Shown: one piece after another, positions 7,943-15,065 of the stretch
Layout: every line of letters begins with the position of its first letter
Numbering within the stretch: position 1 is the first letter of the stretch
Source of the DNA: an uncultured Clostridia bacterium
Lineage (GTDB): Bacteria; Bacillota; Clostridia; Christensenellales; Borkfalkiaceae
Assembly (NCBI GenBank): GCA_947174955.1
Contig: CAMWKX010000001.1
Coordinates: forward strand, 1-33,263
Direction: 5' to 3'
Length of the DNA stretch: 33,263 nt
The notes under the pieces: model-generated
Told to the model about the DNA's origin: nothing
The model's input: the letters and a program-made list of their open reading frames with translations, nothing else
Databases searched by the model: none
Translations under genes and position numbers: made by a program

Positions 7943-7968
7943 CGCCGCCGCGCGGCTGCGCGGCGGCG
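7943..7968 (-). terminator. strong intercistronic hairpin between nrdD and nrdG
   Basis: A perfect 11-base GC-only stem (7943-7953 with 7958-7968) with a 4-base loop lies between the nrdD stop and nrdG. On the minus strand only GTTTTC follows the stem, so it is a weak or partial terminator, or an mRNA-stabilising structure, rather than a complete stop. Confidence 0.6.
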
Positions 7969-7982
7969 AATAACTCTGTTTT

Positions 7983-10109
7983 TTATAAGTGAAGTACTCT
8001 TGCCTTGATTTCCTTGGTCTTGCCGACGTTCCAGAAATTCTCTCCGAGGTAACCGCAGGTACGGCGCGTAACGTTCATCTTGCGCTGGTCCTTATTGTGG
8101 CAAATCGGGCACTCCCATTCATTGTCGTCGTTTATGATAATCTCGCCGTCGAAGCCGCAAACGTGGCAGTAGTCCGACTTGGTATTGAACTCGGCGTACT
8201 GAATGTTGTCGTAGATATACTGAACGACGTCCTCCATCGCGTCGAGGTTCTGGCGCATATTGGGTATCTCGATATACGAAATCGCGCCGCCCGAAGAAAT
8301 CTTCTGGAACTGGCTCTCGAACGTGAACTTGGTGAACGCGTCGATTTTCTCGCGCACGTCAACGTGGTAGCTGTTGGTGTAGTAACCCTTGTCCGTAACG
8401 TCCTTAATCGTGCCGAAGCGCTCCTTGTCGATACGCGCGAAGCGGTAGCAAAGCGATTCTGCGGGCGTGCCGTAAAGACCGAAGCCCAGTCCCGTTTCCT
8501 TCTTCCATTTCTCGCAGTGAGCGCGTAGCGTATTCATAACTTTGAGCGCGAATTCCTGACCCTCGGGAGTGGTGTGAGAGCAGCCCTTTACAAGCTTTGT
8601 GACCTCGTAGAGCCCTATATATCCCAGAGATATCGTCGAATAGCCGTCCATCAGGTACTTGTCAATTTTCTCGCCCTTGCCCAGTCTTGCAATTGCGCCG
8701 TACTGCCAGTGAACGGGCGAAACGTCCGAAATCGTGCCCATCAACGAGTCGTGTCTGCACATCAGCGCGTCGTAGCAAAGCTGCAGTCTTTCCTCTAAAA
8801 TATCCCAGAACTTAGCTTCGTCGCCCTTGGCTAAGATACCGCACTGCGGAAGGTTGAGGGAAACGACGCCCTGGTTAAATCTGCCCTCGAACTTGTAGTT
8901 GCCGTTTTCGTCCTTCCAGGGAGAAAGGAAGGAACGGCAGCCCATCGGCGAGAACACGTTGCCCTCGTAATTTTCGCGCATCTTCTTTGCCGAAATGTAA
9001 TCGGGGTACAATCTCTTGGACGAGCACTTGACCGCCATTCTCGTAAGGTAGTCGTACTTACCGCCTTTGAGGCAGTTGTTTTCGTCAAGCACGTAAATGA
9101 GCTTGGGGAACGCGGGGGTTACGTATACGCCCACCTCGTTCTTTATGCCCTGGTAACGCTGCTTTAAAATCTCCTCGATTATCATAGCGTTCTCTTCGAT
9201 ATACTCGTCGTTATCGTCGAGGTACAGGAAAAGCGTTACGAAGGGCGACTGACCGTTGGTCGTCATTAAAGTATTTATCTGATACTGAATTGTCTGCACG
9301 CCCGCTTTAAGCTCGGTTTTAAGGCGCATATCGACAATCTTCTTGGTTTCTTCCGCCGAAACGGAATCGCCGAGCTGTTCGGCGCACTCCCTTTCGTATT
9401 TTTCACGCGTGCGTCTTAAATATTTACCTAAGTGAGCGACATTCACCGACTGACCGCCGTACTGCGACGACGCAACCGACGCGATAATCTGTGTTACGAT
9501 CGTGCACGCAACCTGGAAGGACTTGGGGCTTTCGATCATCTTGCCGTTCATAACCGTGCCGTTTTCGAGCATATCCTTGATATTTACAAGGCAACAGTTG
9601 AAAATGGGCTGTAAGAAATAGTCGGCGTCGTGGAAGTGAATTGCGCCCTCGTCGTGAGCTTTCGAAATGTATTCGGGAAGAAGAATACGGCGGGTCAGAT
9701 CCTTGGAAACCTCGCCCGCAATGAGGTCGCGCTGGGTGGACGCCGTGCGGGCGTTCTTGTTGGAGTTCTCCTCCATAACGTCCTTGTTGGCGTTCTTTAT
9801 AAGGGAAAGTATGCTCTCGTCGGTGGTGTTCGCCTTTCTGACCAAAGCGCGCTCGTAGCGGTAGAGAATGTACGCCTTCATAAGGCGGTACTTCTGCCTC
9901 TCCATCAGCTTCTCTTCCACCATATCCTGAATGTCTTCGACGAGAAGGCGGGTTCTGTGACGGCGGGAGATTTCGTCGACTATCTGCTCTATCTGCTTAT
10001 CCGTCACTCTGTCCTCGATATCGACAGCTTCGTTAGCCTTGCTTATAGCCTTTACAATCTTACTTCTGTCAAAATCTACAGTCGAACCGTCCCTTTTAAT
10101 AACCTTCAT
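7983..10109 (-). CDS. nrdD: anaerobic ribonucleoside-triphosphate reductase (class III)
   Basis: A 708-residue glycyl-radical enzyme that reduces ribonucleoside triphosphates to deoxyribonucleotides under anoxia. Residues 1-90 form an ATP-cone (VIKRDGSTVDFDRSKIVKA) that senses ATP/dATP. The central barrel carries the active-site Cys in NLPQCGIL. The C-terminus has a zinc site CHVCG and CPIC, followed by the radical loop RRTCGYLGEN, whose Gly carries the radical. Length is normal. ATG 10109 has AAGGTGA upstream. NrdG, its activase, is next in the operon. The 5' region contains three NrdR-type boxes and two promoters, so repression by NrdR when dATP is plentiful is very likely; nrdR itself is not in the window. 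Confidence 0.97.
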   Translation of the reverse strand: MKVIKRDGSTVDFDRSKIVKAISKANEAVDIEDRVTDKQIEQIVDEISRRHRTRLLVEDIQDMVEEKLMERQKYRLMKAYILYRYERALVRKANTTDESILSLIKNANKDVMEENSNKNARTASTQRDLIAGEVSKDLTRRILLPEYISKAHDEGAIHFHDADYFLQPIFNCCLVNIKDMLENGTVMNGKMIESPKSFQVACTIVTQIIASVASSQYGGQSVNVAHLGKYLRRTREKYERECAEQLGDSVSAEETKKIVDMRLKTELKAGVQTIQYQINTLMTTNGQSPFVTLFLYLDDNDEYIEENAMIIEEILKQRYQGIKNEVGVYVTPAFPKLIYVLDENNCLKGGKYDYLTRMAVKCSSKRLYPDYISAKKMRENYEGNVFSPMGCRSFLSPWKDENGNYKFEGRFNQGVVSLNLPQCGILAKGDEAKFWDILEERLQLCYDALMCRHDSLMGTISDVSPVHWQYGAIARLGKGEKIDKYLMDGYSTISLGYIGLYEVTKLVKGCSHTTPEGQEFALKVMNTLRAHCEKWKKETGLGFGLYGTPAESLCYRFARIDKERFGTIKDVTDKGYYTNSYHVDVREKIDAFTKFTFESQFQKISSGGAISYIEIPNMRQNLDAMEDVVQYIYDNIQYAEFNTKSDYCHVCGFDGEIIINDDNEWECPICHNKDQRKMNVTRRTCGYLGENFWNVGKTKEIKARVLHL

Positions 10110-10146
10110 ACCAAGTCACCTTCCCCTATTCTTATGTAACAATTTG

Positions 10147-10160
10147 TCCACAAACGTGGA
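10147..10160 (-). promoter_or_regulatory. small inverted repeat in the nrdD leader
   Basis: TCCAC-AAAC-GTGGA forms a 5-base stem with a 4-base loop in the predicted nrdD 5' untranslated region, just downstream of the expected P1 start site. It may be a leader hairpin or a protein site. Evidence is only the symmetry. Confidence 0.3.
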
Positions 10161-10168
10161 ACATTTCT

Positions 10169-10197
10169 ACTATAACACATATATTGTTGCTTGTCAA
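10169..10197 (-). promoter_or_regulatory. nrdD promoter P1
   Basis: On the minus strand TTGACA (10197-10192), an exact 17-base spacer, and TATAGT (10174-10169). The spacer is almost entirely occupied by NrdR box 1, and NrdR box 2 lies just upstream of the -35 box. Repressor bound here would block RNA polymerase directly. Confidence 0.8.
10175..10190. promoter_or_regulatory. NrdR box 1
   Basis: The plus-strand sequence ACACATATATTGTTGC matches the NrdR consensus (ACACWATATATWGTGT-like) imperfectly. It fills the spacer of promoter P1. Its centre is 32 bp (about three helical turns) from box 2, as expected for a cooperative NrdR pair. Confidence 0.75.
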
Positions 10198-10205
10198 TAG
10201 TGATA

Positions 10206-10221
10206 ACACAATATATTGTAT
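10206..10221. promoter_or_regulatory. NrdR box 2
   Basis: ACACAATATATTGTAT contains the perfect 12-base palindrome ACAATATATTGT (10208-10219) and is an excellent NrdR box. It lies 8 bases upstream of the P1 -35 box. Confidence 0.85.
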
Positions 10222-10255
10222 ATTTTTTGTCGGCTTTTATGCCGCAACGTTTAAC

Positions 10256-10284
10256 ATTATATGCCCGCATTCCCTTTAAGTCAA
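10256..10284 (-). promoter_or_regulatory. nrdD upstream promoter P2
   Basis: On the minus strand TTGACT (10284-10279), a 17-base spacer, and TATAAT (10261-10256). It lies exactly 87 bp upstream of P1 and has its own NrdR box (box 3) at the same offset from the -35 element. Confidence 0.65.
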
Positions 10285-10292
10285 CCATTTGA

Positions 10293-10308
10293 CCACAATA
10301 TATTGTAT
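10293..10308. promoter_or_regulatory. NrdR box 3
   Basis: CCACAATATATTGTAT carries the same perfect palindrome ACAATATATTGT (10295-10306) as box 2. The palindrome centre is 16.5 bp from the P2 -35 box, identical to the box 2 to P1 distance. Confidence 0.8.
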
Positions 10309-10347
10309 GAAAGTTTTTAACACGTTTCAAAATGTTGTATGTGTTAG

Positions 10348-10366
10348 TTTGTTAACTTTTAACAAA
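10348..10366. promoter_or_regulatory. 19-bp palindrome TTTGTTAA-CTT-TTAACAAA
   Basis: A perfect 8+8 inverted repeat with a 3-base centre in the intergenic region between nrdD and the XRE regulator gene. It has the form of a dimeric repressor operator, but no regulator can be assigned. AT-rich context raises the chance of coincidence. Confidence 0.35.
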
Positions 10367-10457
10367 GCGGCAAAATTCACGCAAAAATACTCAAATTTAA
10401 CCTTTAACGCCGCATAATTGTCAAAAAGATCAAATATCAACCTAATTTATATCAAAT

Positions 10458-10511
10458 TCAACTTTTGGTTGAGCGGAAAAATTATACAACCGCAAGTTTA
10501 AATGGTATAAT
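10458..10511 (+). promoter_or_regulatory. promoter and possible operator of the XRE membrane regulator
   Basis: TATACA (10483-10488), a 17-base spacer and a perfect TATAAT (10506-10511) lie 34 bases before the ATG at 10546. A 15-base inverted repeat TCAAC-TTTTG-GTTGA (10458-10472) sits just upstream of the -35 box and could be an autoregulatory site. Confidence 0.6.
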
Positions 10512-10545
10512 AAAACCGTAAAACGCAAGAATGCAGGAGAGGAAT

Positions 10546-11433
10546 ATGGAAACATTAGGACAAACGATTACCGCATACCGGAAAAAACTCAATCTGACCC
10601 AGAAGGATCTGGGCGAAAAGCTTAACGTTTCGGCGCAGGCCGTTTCCAAGTGGGAAAACGGTCAGGCGGAACCCGACGCCTCCACCATTATAAAGTTGTG
10701 TGAAATTTTCAGAATTTCCACCGACGAGCTTTTGGGCAACACTCCGCCCGCCGAAGAGGTTGCCGTCACTGCCGCCGTTCCCGTCGCGGAAGCTCCCGCC
10801 CCTCAGCCGCAGATTGTCAGGGAAACGGTCGTCGAGCAGAAAATAATCAACGGCTACTGCGAAAAGTGCAAAAAGCCCGTGGGCCCGGGAGAATACGTTG
10901 TGGAGCACTCGGGGCGCGGCGGAAATATCCAGCACATATATTGTAATAAATGTAAAGCGGAAAGATTAAGCGCCCACGCCGTTGCGGAATACGTCGACCA
11001 CAGAAAAAAAACCATCCTTTCGGTGATAGTTGGGTGCGCAGTAGGCATTGCGGTATTCGTTGCGCTTGCGCTTATACTCACTTTTGTCGGAGAAGCGCCG
11101 GCGTGGTTCGCCCTTCCCGCCGCGGCTATTTTCGGCATTGCGGGAATATCATTCACAATGCAGATGTTCTGGGACGGCGTCGTCAACGATATGTTTTTCT
11201 TTTGCTTTCATTCGTTTAAAATGCCCGGCGTAATCTTTACTTTGGATTTAGACGGCATTATATTTCTTTTATTGGTAAAGATAGGCGGCGCGATTTTAAG
11301 CGTTTTCCTTTCGGTGATAGTATTTATTGTCGGATTTATTATCGTCTACCTCGGCTCGGTACTTATACTTCCGTTTGCGTGCATAAAACGCGGTATCGAA
11401 GCCAAAAAGCTGAAAACCGCCGCCGAAAAGTAA
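10546..11433 (+). CDS. XRE-family regulator with zinc ribbon and membrane domain
   Basis: A 295-residue protein with an N-terminal XRE helix-turn-helix (residues 1-65; LTQKDLGEKLNVSAQAVSKW), a Pro/Ala/Val-rich linker, a four-cysteine zinc-ribbon-like segment (YCEKCKKPV ... YCNKCK), and about four C-terminal transmembrane helices. ATG 10546 is preferred over the in-frame ATG at 10531 because AGGAG (10535-10539) overlaps the latter and is well spaced for the former. It is a membrane-tethered one-component regulator; the stimulus and target genes are unknown. It stands alone, divergent from nrdD and followed by a strong terminator. Similar HTH-membrane fusions are common in Clostridia, but I do not recognise a named family. 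Confidence 0.82.
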   Translation: METLGQTITAYRKKLNLTQKDLGEKLNVSAQAVSKWENGQAEPDASTIIKLCEIFRISTDELLGNTPPAEEVAVTAAVPVAEAPAPQPQIVRETVVEQKIINGYCEKCKKPVGPGEYVVEHSGRGGNIQHIYCNKCKAERLSAHAVAEYVDHRKKTILSVIVGCAVGIAVFVALALILTFVGEAPAWFALPAAAIFGIAGISFTMQMFWDGVVNDMFFFCFHSFKMPGVIFTLDLDGIIFLLLVKIGGAILSVFLSVIVFIVGFIIVYLGSVLILPFACIKRGIEAKKLKTAAEK

Positions 11434-11449
11434 ATTGAAAATAAAATGA

Positions 11450-11488
11450 GCCGCCCGCGGAAATTTTTCCGCGGGCGGCGTTTTGTTT
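11450..11488. terminator. bidirectional intrinsic terminator
   Basis: A perfect 10-base GC stem (11451-11460 with 11469-11478) with an AAATTTTT loop is followed on the plus strand by CGTTTTGTTT and on the minus strand by a T-rich run (CTCATTTTATTTTC). It lies between the converging XRE regulator gene and the HNH gene and can serve both. Confidence 0.88.
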
Positions 11489-11912
11489 ACATAAATTTCG
11501 GCAAGTCCGACACGTCGAGTTGCCACTCGCGGCGGCTTCTTTCGCGATGGACTTCGTTAGCCTCGCCCAAAGCTTTGCGGTACTCCGCATAGGTGCAGCC
11601 GTTGACTTTCATAAAGTGTTCGCTTGCCTCGCGCTCCCTGCCCATCAGCTGAGTTCTGCCTATGTGTATAACCTCGTGACACGCCTTGCAAACCGCAACC
11701 ACGTTTTTAAGTTTCTGCACGCCGTTTTTATCGTCGTACTCCCACTGTTCGTGAGCTTCGAGCCTAGCGGTCGGCGCGCCGCAGATCATACATTTTCCGC
11801 TCGCACGCGCGTACGCCTTTTTCCTTATTCTATCCCAGACTTCCTTGGGCAGACTGCTGCGCAGATTGGAGTACCAGCAACTGTCGGGCACAAGCTCGAA
11901 ATCAAGTTTCAT
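11487..11912 (-). CDS. HNH-domain protein (putative endonuclease)
   Basis: A 141-residue protein with an HNH nuclease core in its middle: CMICGAP (first zinc Cys pair), LEAHEQWEYDD (metal-binding His), a conserved Asn in KLKNVVAVC, and CKACHEVIHIG (second Cys pair and final His). N-terminal CWYSNLRSSLPKEVWDRIRK and C-terminal basic residues (HRERSRREW) suggest nucleic-acid contact. HNH proteins of this size cut DNA in restriction, phage packaging or repair; here no restriction or phage genes are nearby. It follows the large XRE membrane regulator by 15 bases with its own AAAGGTGA site, so the two are likely co-transcribed. Role unknown. Confidence 0.8.
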   Translation of the reverse strand: MKLDFELVPDSCWYSNLRSSLPKEVWDRIRKKAYARASGKCMICGAPTARLEAHEQWEYDDKNGVQKLKNVVAVCKACHEVIHIGRTQLMGREREASEHFMKVNGCTYAEYRKALGEANEVHRERSRREWQLDVSDLPKFM

Positions 11913-11927
11913 AAATTCACCTTTACT

Positions 11928-13538
11928 TTAAAACGAATACTCCGTTTTCTTTCTCTTTACAAAATACGAAATCGCTCCCGCAACGACCGTTGCGACCGTG
12001 ACGGCGCAAAAGCTTATTAAGCAAACTCCCGAATATTCCGAGGAACGTATAAGCTCGTACCGCCATTCACCCTCTTTTTCATAGTAGTTCAACGAGCGGC
12101 AATACATACGCCCTACGGGCGCTTCTTGTGCGGAATTCCATTCACTGTTAAGTGCGGGAGTATCCTGATAGGCAACGTTATACGCCTCGCCTATGCCGTA
12201 TTCGGGAGCGGGCAAATCGAATTGCACCAACTGAACCGCACGCGTTACCTGTGTCAGATATTCGTAATAATATCCGCCCGAATGCAAGTCCTCCGCAGTA
12301 AAGCCCTCGCCGAGGTGATAAACTTCCCAAACGCGGGGCGTTGAATAATTATCCCACCAAACGTGGCCAACGCTCATAAAAAACCTATCAAATTTCTCTC
12401 TCGAATAGAAGCCGTTACCCAGGTCGTAAAATTTGTCCGTAGCAAGTCCGTCATCAAAGATACGAAGCTCTACGTAGTTTTCACTCTGAAAGTTTAAATA
12501 GTACTCGCCTGCGGGCACTATCGTCTTTATACTTCCGTCCTCTTGCTCTTCGGTAATGTCTTCCGTTTCAAAGGTCTGAAACTGTCTGTAAATCTCGTCT
12601 ACGCTGTCCGCAGTAAAGTACACCTGCATCGTACTGTCGAAAACCTTATTACTGAAAATTAAAGCTAAAACATACACAATCACAATAGGTATAACGCCGA
12701 AGCCGCAGATTTTACCGAACAGCTTGCCGTTATTTTTGAGTACTGTTTTCTGCTCGCCGTTGCCGAATTTCACAACGCCCGTAATCTGATATACGCAACC
12801 CCAAACAAACAATGCAAGACCTAACGCCGCGTTTAAAGCAACCACTACTGCGGTATGGGTTGTGAAATCTATCGTAACGGTACTGCCGCCAATAGTTATA
12901 CTGTAACCGAATATACCAAACAATCCCGCGACGAAAAACACCGCTAAAAAGACGATTGCCCCCGCAATATACGGCAACGAAAGCAAAATAAGCGAGTTTG
13001 CCGTGCCGTGGCGCAGGGATAAAACGTAGGGCTTGTTGCCCTCGGTGTAGTCCTCTTTTAAAACTATACCCTCGCCGCGCACCGCCGAATATGCAAAGCA
13101 CGCAAGAAGTATTACGCACGATATGCACCCGCCCGCGCCCAACACCATTAAGAGAATGGATAGCCATAACGGTGCGGGTGAATACAGCATAACCGCGCAC
13201 GCAGCAAGGAATATCAAACTGCCTAAAAACCCGAAGCCGAGGCAGTACGCGCGCTTGGTTCCGTGTTGTGCGTACCTTCTTTTGCGCAAATCTCTCTTCG
13301 CCTTTTCCGAGATATCGTCCGCAATGACCGCTTTTCTTTCTCCGCGCAAAATCTCGTCTACCGTAACGCCGTACAAGTCGGCGATTGCGGGAAGTATAAG
13401 CAAGTCGGGAGCGGTGCGGTCGGTTTCCCAGCTCGATACGGTGCGGTTGGAAACTCCCAGCTTTTCCGCCACTTCCAGCTGAGTAAATCCGCTTGCCTTT
13501 CTCAGCGTTTCGAGAAATTCACCCGTCGTCTGCTTCAT
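11928..13538 (-). CDS. XRE-family membrane-bound regulator with extracytoplasmic domain
   Basis: A 536-residue protein. Residues 1-70 are an XRE helix-turn-helix (FTQLEVAEKLGVSNRTVSSW) that ends in the DEILRGERK segment common after such domains. A basic stretch (KAKRDLRKRRYAQHGTKR) leads to about five transmembrane helices (roughly residues 95-285). A soluble, acidic and aromatic region of about 210 residues follows, then a final membrane helix and a basic tail (FVKRKK). The layout is a one-component transmembrane sensor with a cytoplasmic DNA-binding head and an extracytoplasmic sensor domain; no known ligand domain was recognised. Start ATG 13538 has GAGAGGTGAT. It is followed by the HNH gene. 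Confidence 0.8.
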   Translation of the reverse strand: MKQTTGEFLETLRKASGFTQLEVAEKLGVSNRTVSSWETDRTAPDLLILPAIADLYGVTVDEILRGERKAVIADDISEKAKRDLRKRRYAQHGTKRAYCLGFGFLGSLIFLAACAVMLYSPAPLWLSILLMVLGAGGCISCVILLACFAYSAVRGEGIVLKEDYTEGNKPYVLSLRHGTANSLILLSLPYIAGAIVFLAVFFVAGLFGIFGYSITIGGSTVTIDFTTHTAVVVALNAALGLALFVWGCVYQITGVVKFGNGEQKTVLKNNGKLFGKICGFGVIPIVIVYVLALIFSNKVFDSTMQVYFTADSVDEIYRQFQTFETEDITEEQEDGSIKTIVPAGEYYLNFQSENYVELRIFDDGLATDKFYDLGNGFYSREKFDRFFMSVGHVWWDNYSTPRVWEVYHLGEGFTAEDLHSGGYYYEYLTQVTRAVQLVQFDLPAPEYGIGEAYNVAYQDTPALNSEWNSAQEAPVGRMYCRSLNYYEKEGEWRYELIRSSEYSGVCLISFCAVTVATVVAGAISYFVKRKKTEYSF

Positions 13539-13563
13539 TATCTATCACCTCTCAACGCTTAAA

Positions 13564-13592
13564 ATTCTACATTATGCAGACAAGATTTTCAA
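13564..13592 (-). promoter_or_regulatory. promoter of the XRE membrane regulator / HNH operon
   Basis: On the minus strand TTGAAA (13592-13587), a 17-base spacer and TAGAAT (13569-13564), followed by GAGAGGTGAT before the ATG at 13538. Confidence 0.7.
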
Positions 13593-13601
13593 GGAATTAT
13601 C

Positions 13602-13628
13602 TGTGGAAACGCGTCCACAATGTGTGGA
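13602..13628. promoter_or_regulatory. three alternating TGTGGA half-sites (putative operator)
   Basis: TGTGGA (13602-13607), TCCACA (13614-13619) and TGTGGA (13623-13628) alternate in orientation. TCCACA-ATG-TGTGGA is a perfect 15-base palindrome, and the two direct copies are 21 bp apart. They sit about 10-36 bp upstream of the -35 box of the XRE regulator promoter, a usual place for an activator or autoregulator. Confidence 0.5.
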
Positions 13629-13633
13629 TTACG

Positions 13634-14968
13634 CTATTTAAGACGCTCCGCTTCCACGCTCGAATAGTTTACAACCGCTATTTTTTCATACCCCTCGGCG
13701 GGCTTTATGAGATAGTCGGAAACACACTTAATCTTAATACCGCGGTCTTTCGCCGCTTTCTTAATCTCTTCGTCGCTCGCAAACGACGGCAGCCGCACAG
13801 TCAAATGCAAGCCCCCGCCCGTCTCGATTATTTCCTTTTCGACAGGCAGATTTTCTATTTTTTGCAAAAGAAGCGAGCGCACTCCGCGGTAATAATTTCT
13901 AAGACGGTTGACGTGCCTTTCGAAAAAGCCGCCGTCCAGCATTTTGGCAAGCGTTTTCTGTTCGAACAGAGGCACGACGTTGGCGGAATTGCCGAATAAA
14001 TTCCGATAGCGGGCATATAGTTCGGGGGGTAGCACCATATACCCCATTCTCAGCGACGGCGCGAGCGTCTTTGAAAAGGTGTTGATATATATCACTCTTT
14101 CGCCGTTCATTGCCGCCATCGTCTGCAAAGGTTTGCCGAAAAGCCTGAACTCGCTGTCGTAGTCGTCCTCTATTATATACGCGCCCGATTTTTCCGCCCA
14201 GCCTATCAGCCGCGAACGGTTCGCCGCGGGCATAACCGCGCCCGTGGGGTACTGGTGCGAGGGCGATATATGCAAAGCGCACGCACCGCTCTTTTCAACC
14301 TCGTCCACCTTTACACCGCAGTCGTCCACGGCAATATAATTACATTTTGCGCCGTTCAACGCGTAGGTCTGCGGCACCCGCGCATAGGCGGGATTTTCCA
14401 CCGCGTACGGCTTGTCCCTGCCCAAAAGCTGAACGATAACTCCGTACAGATACTCCGCGCCCGCGCCTATTACCACGTGCCGCGCGTCCACCTTGAAGCC
14501 GCGGAAACGGTACAGGTACGCCGCGATTGCCTCTTTGAGCGTGCGGTCGCCGTCGCACGGAACGCGCTCCAATAGATGCCCGCCCTCCTCGGAAAGGGTC
14601 TGCCGCATAAGCTTTGCCCACGTCGAAAAGGGGAAAAGTTTTACAGGCGCACGACCTGAACAGAGGTCGAGAGAATAGCTCTCTTCCATCTCCTCCACGC
14701 AGAGCGGGTGCGGTGTCGGCGCGCCGTTTTGCGGGCTGACCTCGGCAACGAAATACCCCCGCCGCTGCTCACTTTGGATATACCCCTCGGCAAGCAGCTG
14801 TTCGTAAGCCGTCTGCACGGTGATAACGCTCACGCCGAGGTGTTCGGCAAGCGAACGCTTTGACGGCAGTTTGTCGCCGTGCTTTAAATTGCCGCTCAAA
14901 ATATCGCCGCGTATGGCGCGGTACAGCGCGTAATATTTATTTTTATCTGAAAGGTCGTAAGTCAACAT
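13634..14968 (-). CDS. pdxR: MocR/PdxR-type regulator (GntR HTH fused to aminotransferase fold)
   Basis: A 444-residue MocR-family regulator. Residues 1-75 are a GntR winged helix (LPSKRSLAEHLGVSVITVQTAYEQLLAEGYI). The rest is a class I aminotransferase fold that binds pyridoxal phosphate: EDDYDSEF carries the cofactor Asp region, and INTFSKTLAPSLRMGY contains the Lys that forms the Schiff base. In this family the fold senses PLP or related ligands rather than catalysing. It is divergent from an ECF S component and a pyridoxal kinase gene, with overlapping promoters, so a PdxR role in vitamin B6 homeostasis is well supported by context. Start ATG 14968 lacks a clear ribosome site. Confidence 0.88.
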   Translation of the reverse strand: MLTYDLSDKNKYYALYRAIRGDILSGNLKHGDKLPSKRSLAEHLGVSVITVQTAYEQLLAEGYIQSEQRRGYFVAEVSPQNGAPTPHPLCVEEMEESYSLDLCSGRAPVKLFPFSTWAKLMRQTLSEEGGHLLERVPCDGDRTLKEAIAAYLYRFRGFKVDARHVVIGAGAEYLYGVIVQLLGRDKPYAVENPAYARVPQTYALNGAKCNYIAVDDCGVKVDEVEKSGACALHISPSHQYPTGAVMPAANRSRLIGWAEKSGAYIIEDDYDSEFRLFGKPLQTMAAMNGERVIYINTFSKTLAPSLRMGYMVLPPELYARYRNLFGNSANVVPLFEQKTLAKMLDGGFFERHVNRLRNYYRGVRSLLLQKIENLPVEKEIIETGGGLHLTVRLPSFASDEEIKKAAKDRGIKIKCVSDYLIKPAEGYEKIAVVNYSSVEAERLK

Positions 14969-14982
14969 ATCTGGTATTACTA

Positions 14983-15035
14983 AATAATATCAATTTGGAT
15001 ATTTTAATAATATCAATACCGCCGTATAATGTCAA
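14983..15035. promoter_or_regulatory. pdxR / ECF transporter divergent promoter with repeated operator half-sites
   Basis: The pdxR promoter reads TTGACA (15035-15030), 17 bases, TATTAT (15012-15007) on the minus strand. The opposite promoter has TATAAT at 15025-15030 on the plus strand but a poor -35 region, suggesting it needs an activator. A 12-base direct repeat AATAATATCAAT occurs at 14983-14994 and 15006-15017 (23 bp apart); GATATT (14998-15003) lies inverted between them. The second copy overlaps the pdxR -10 box. This fits PdxR activating the transporter/kinase genes while repressing itself. Confidence 0.7.
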
Positions 15036-15065
15036 CAGTAAAACTTACAAAGAGCGCAAAAACTT

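Noticed and set aside
10106..10330. Short minus-strand open frame upstream of nrdD
   Set aside because: It spans the nrdD promoters and NrdR boxes and has no ribosome site; better explained as regulatory DNA.
13602..13631. DnaA-box-like TGTGGATTA and TGTGGAAAC cluster
   Set aside because: Only near matches to the DnaA box, no dnaA/dnaN or AT-rich unwinding region nearby; an operator is more plausible.
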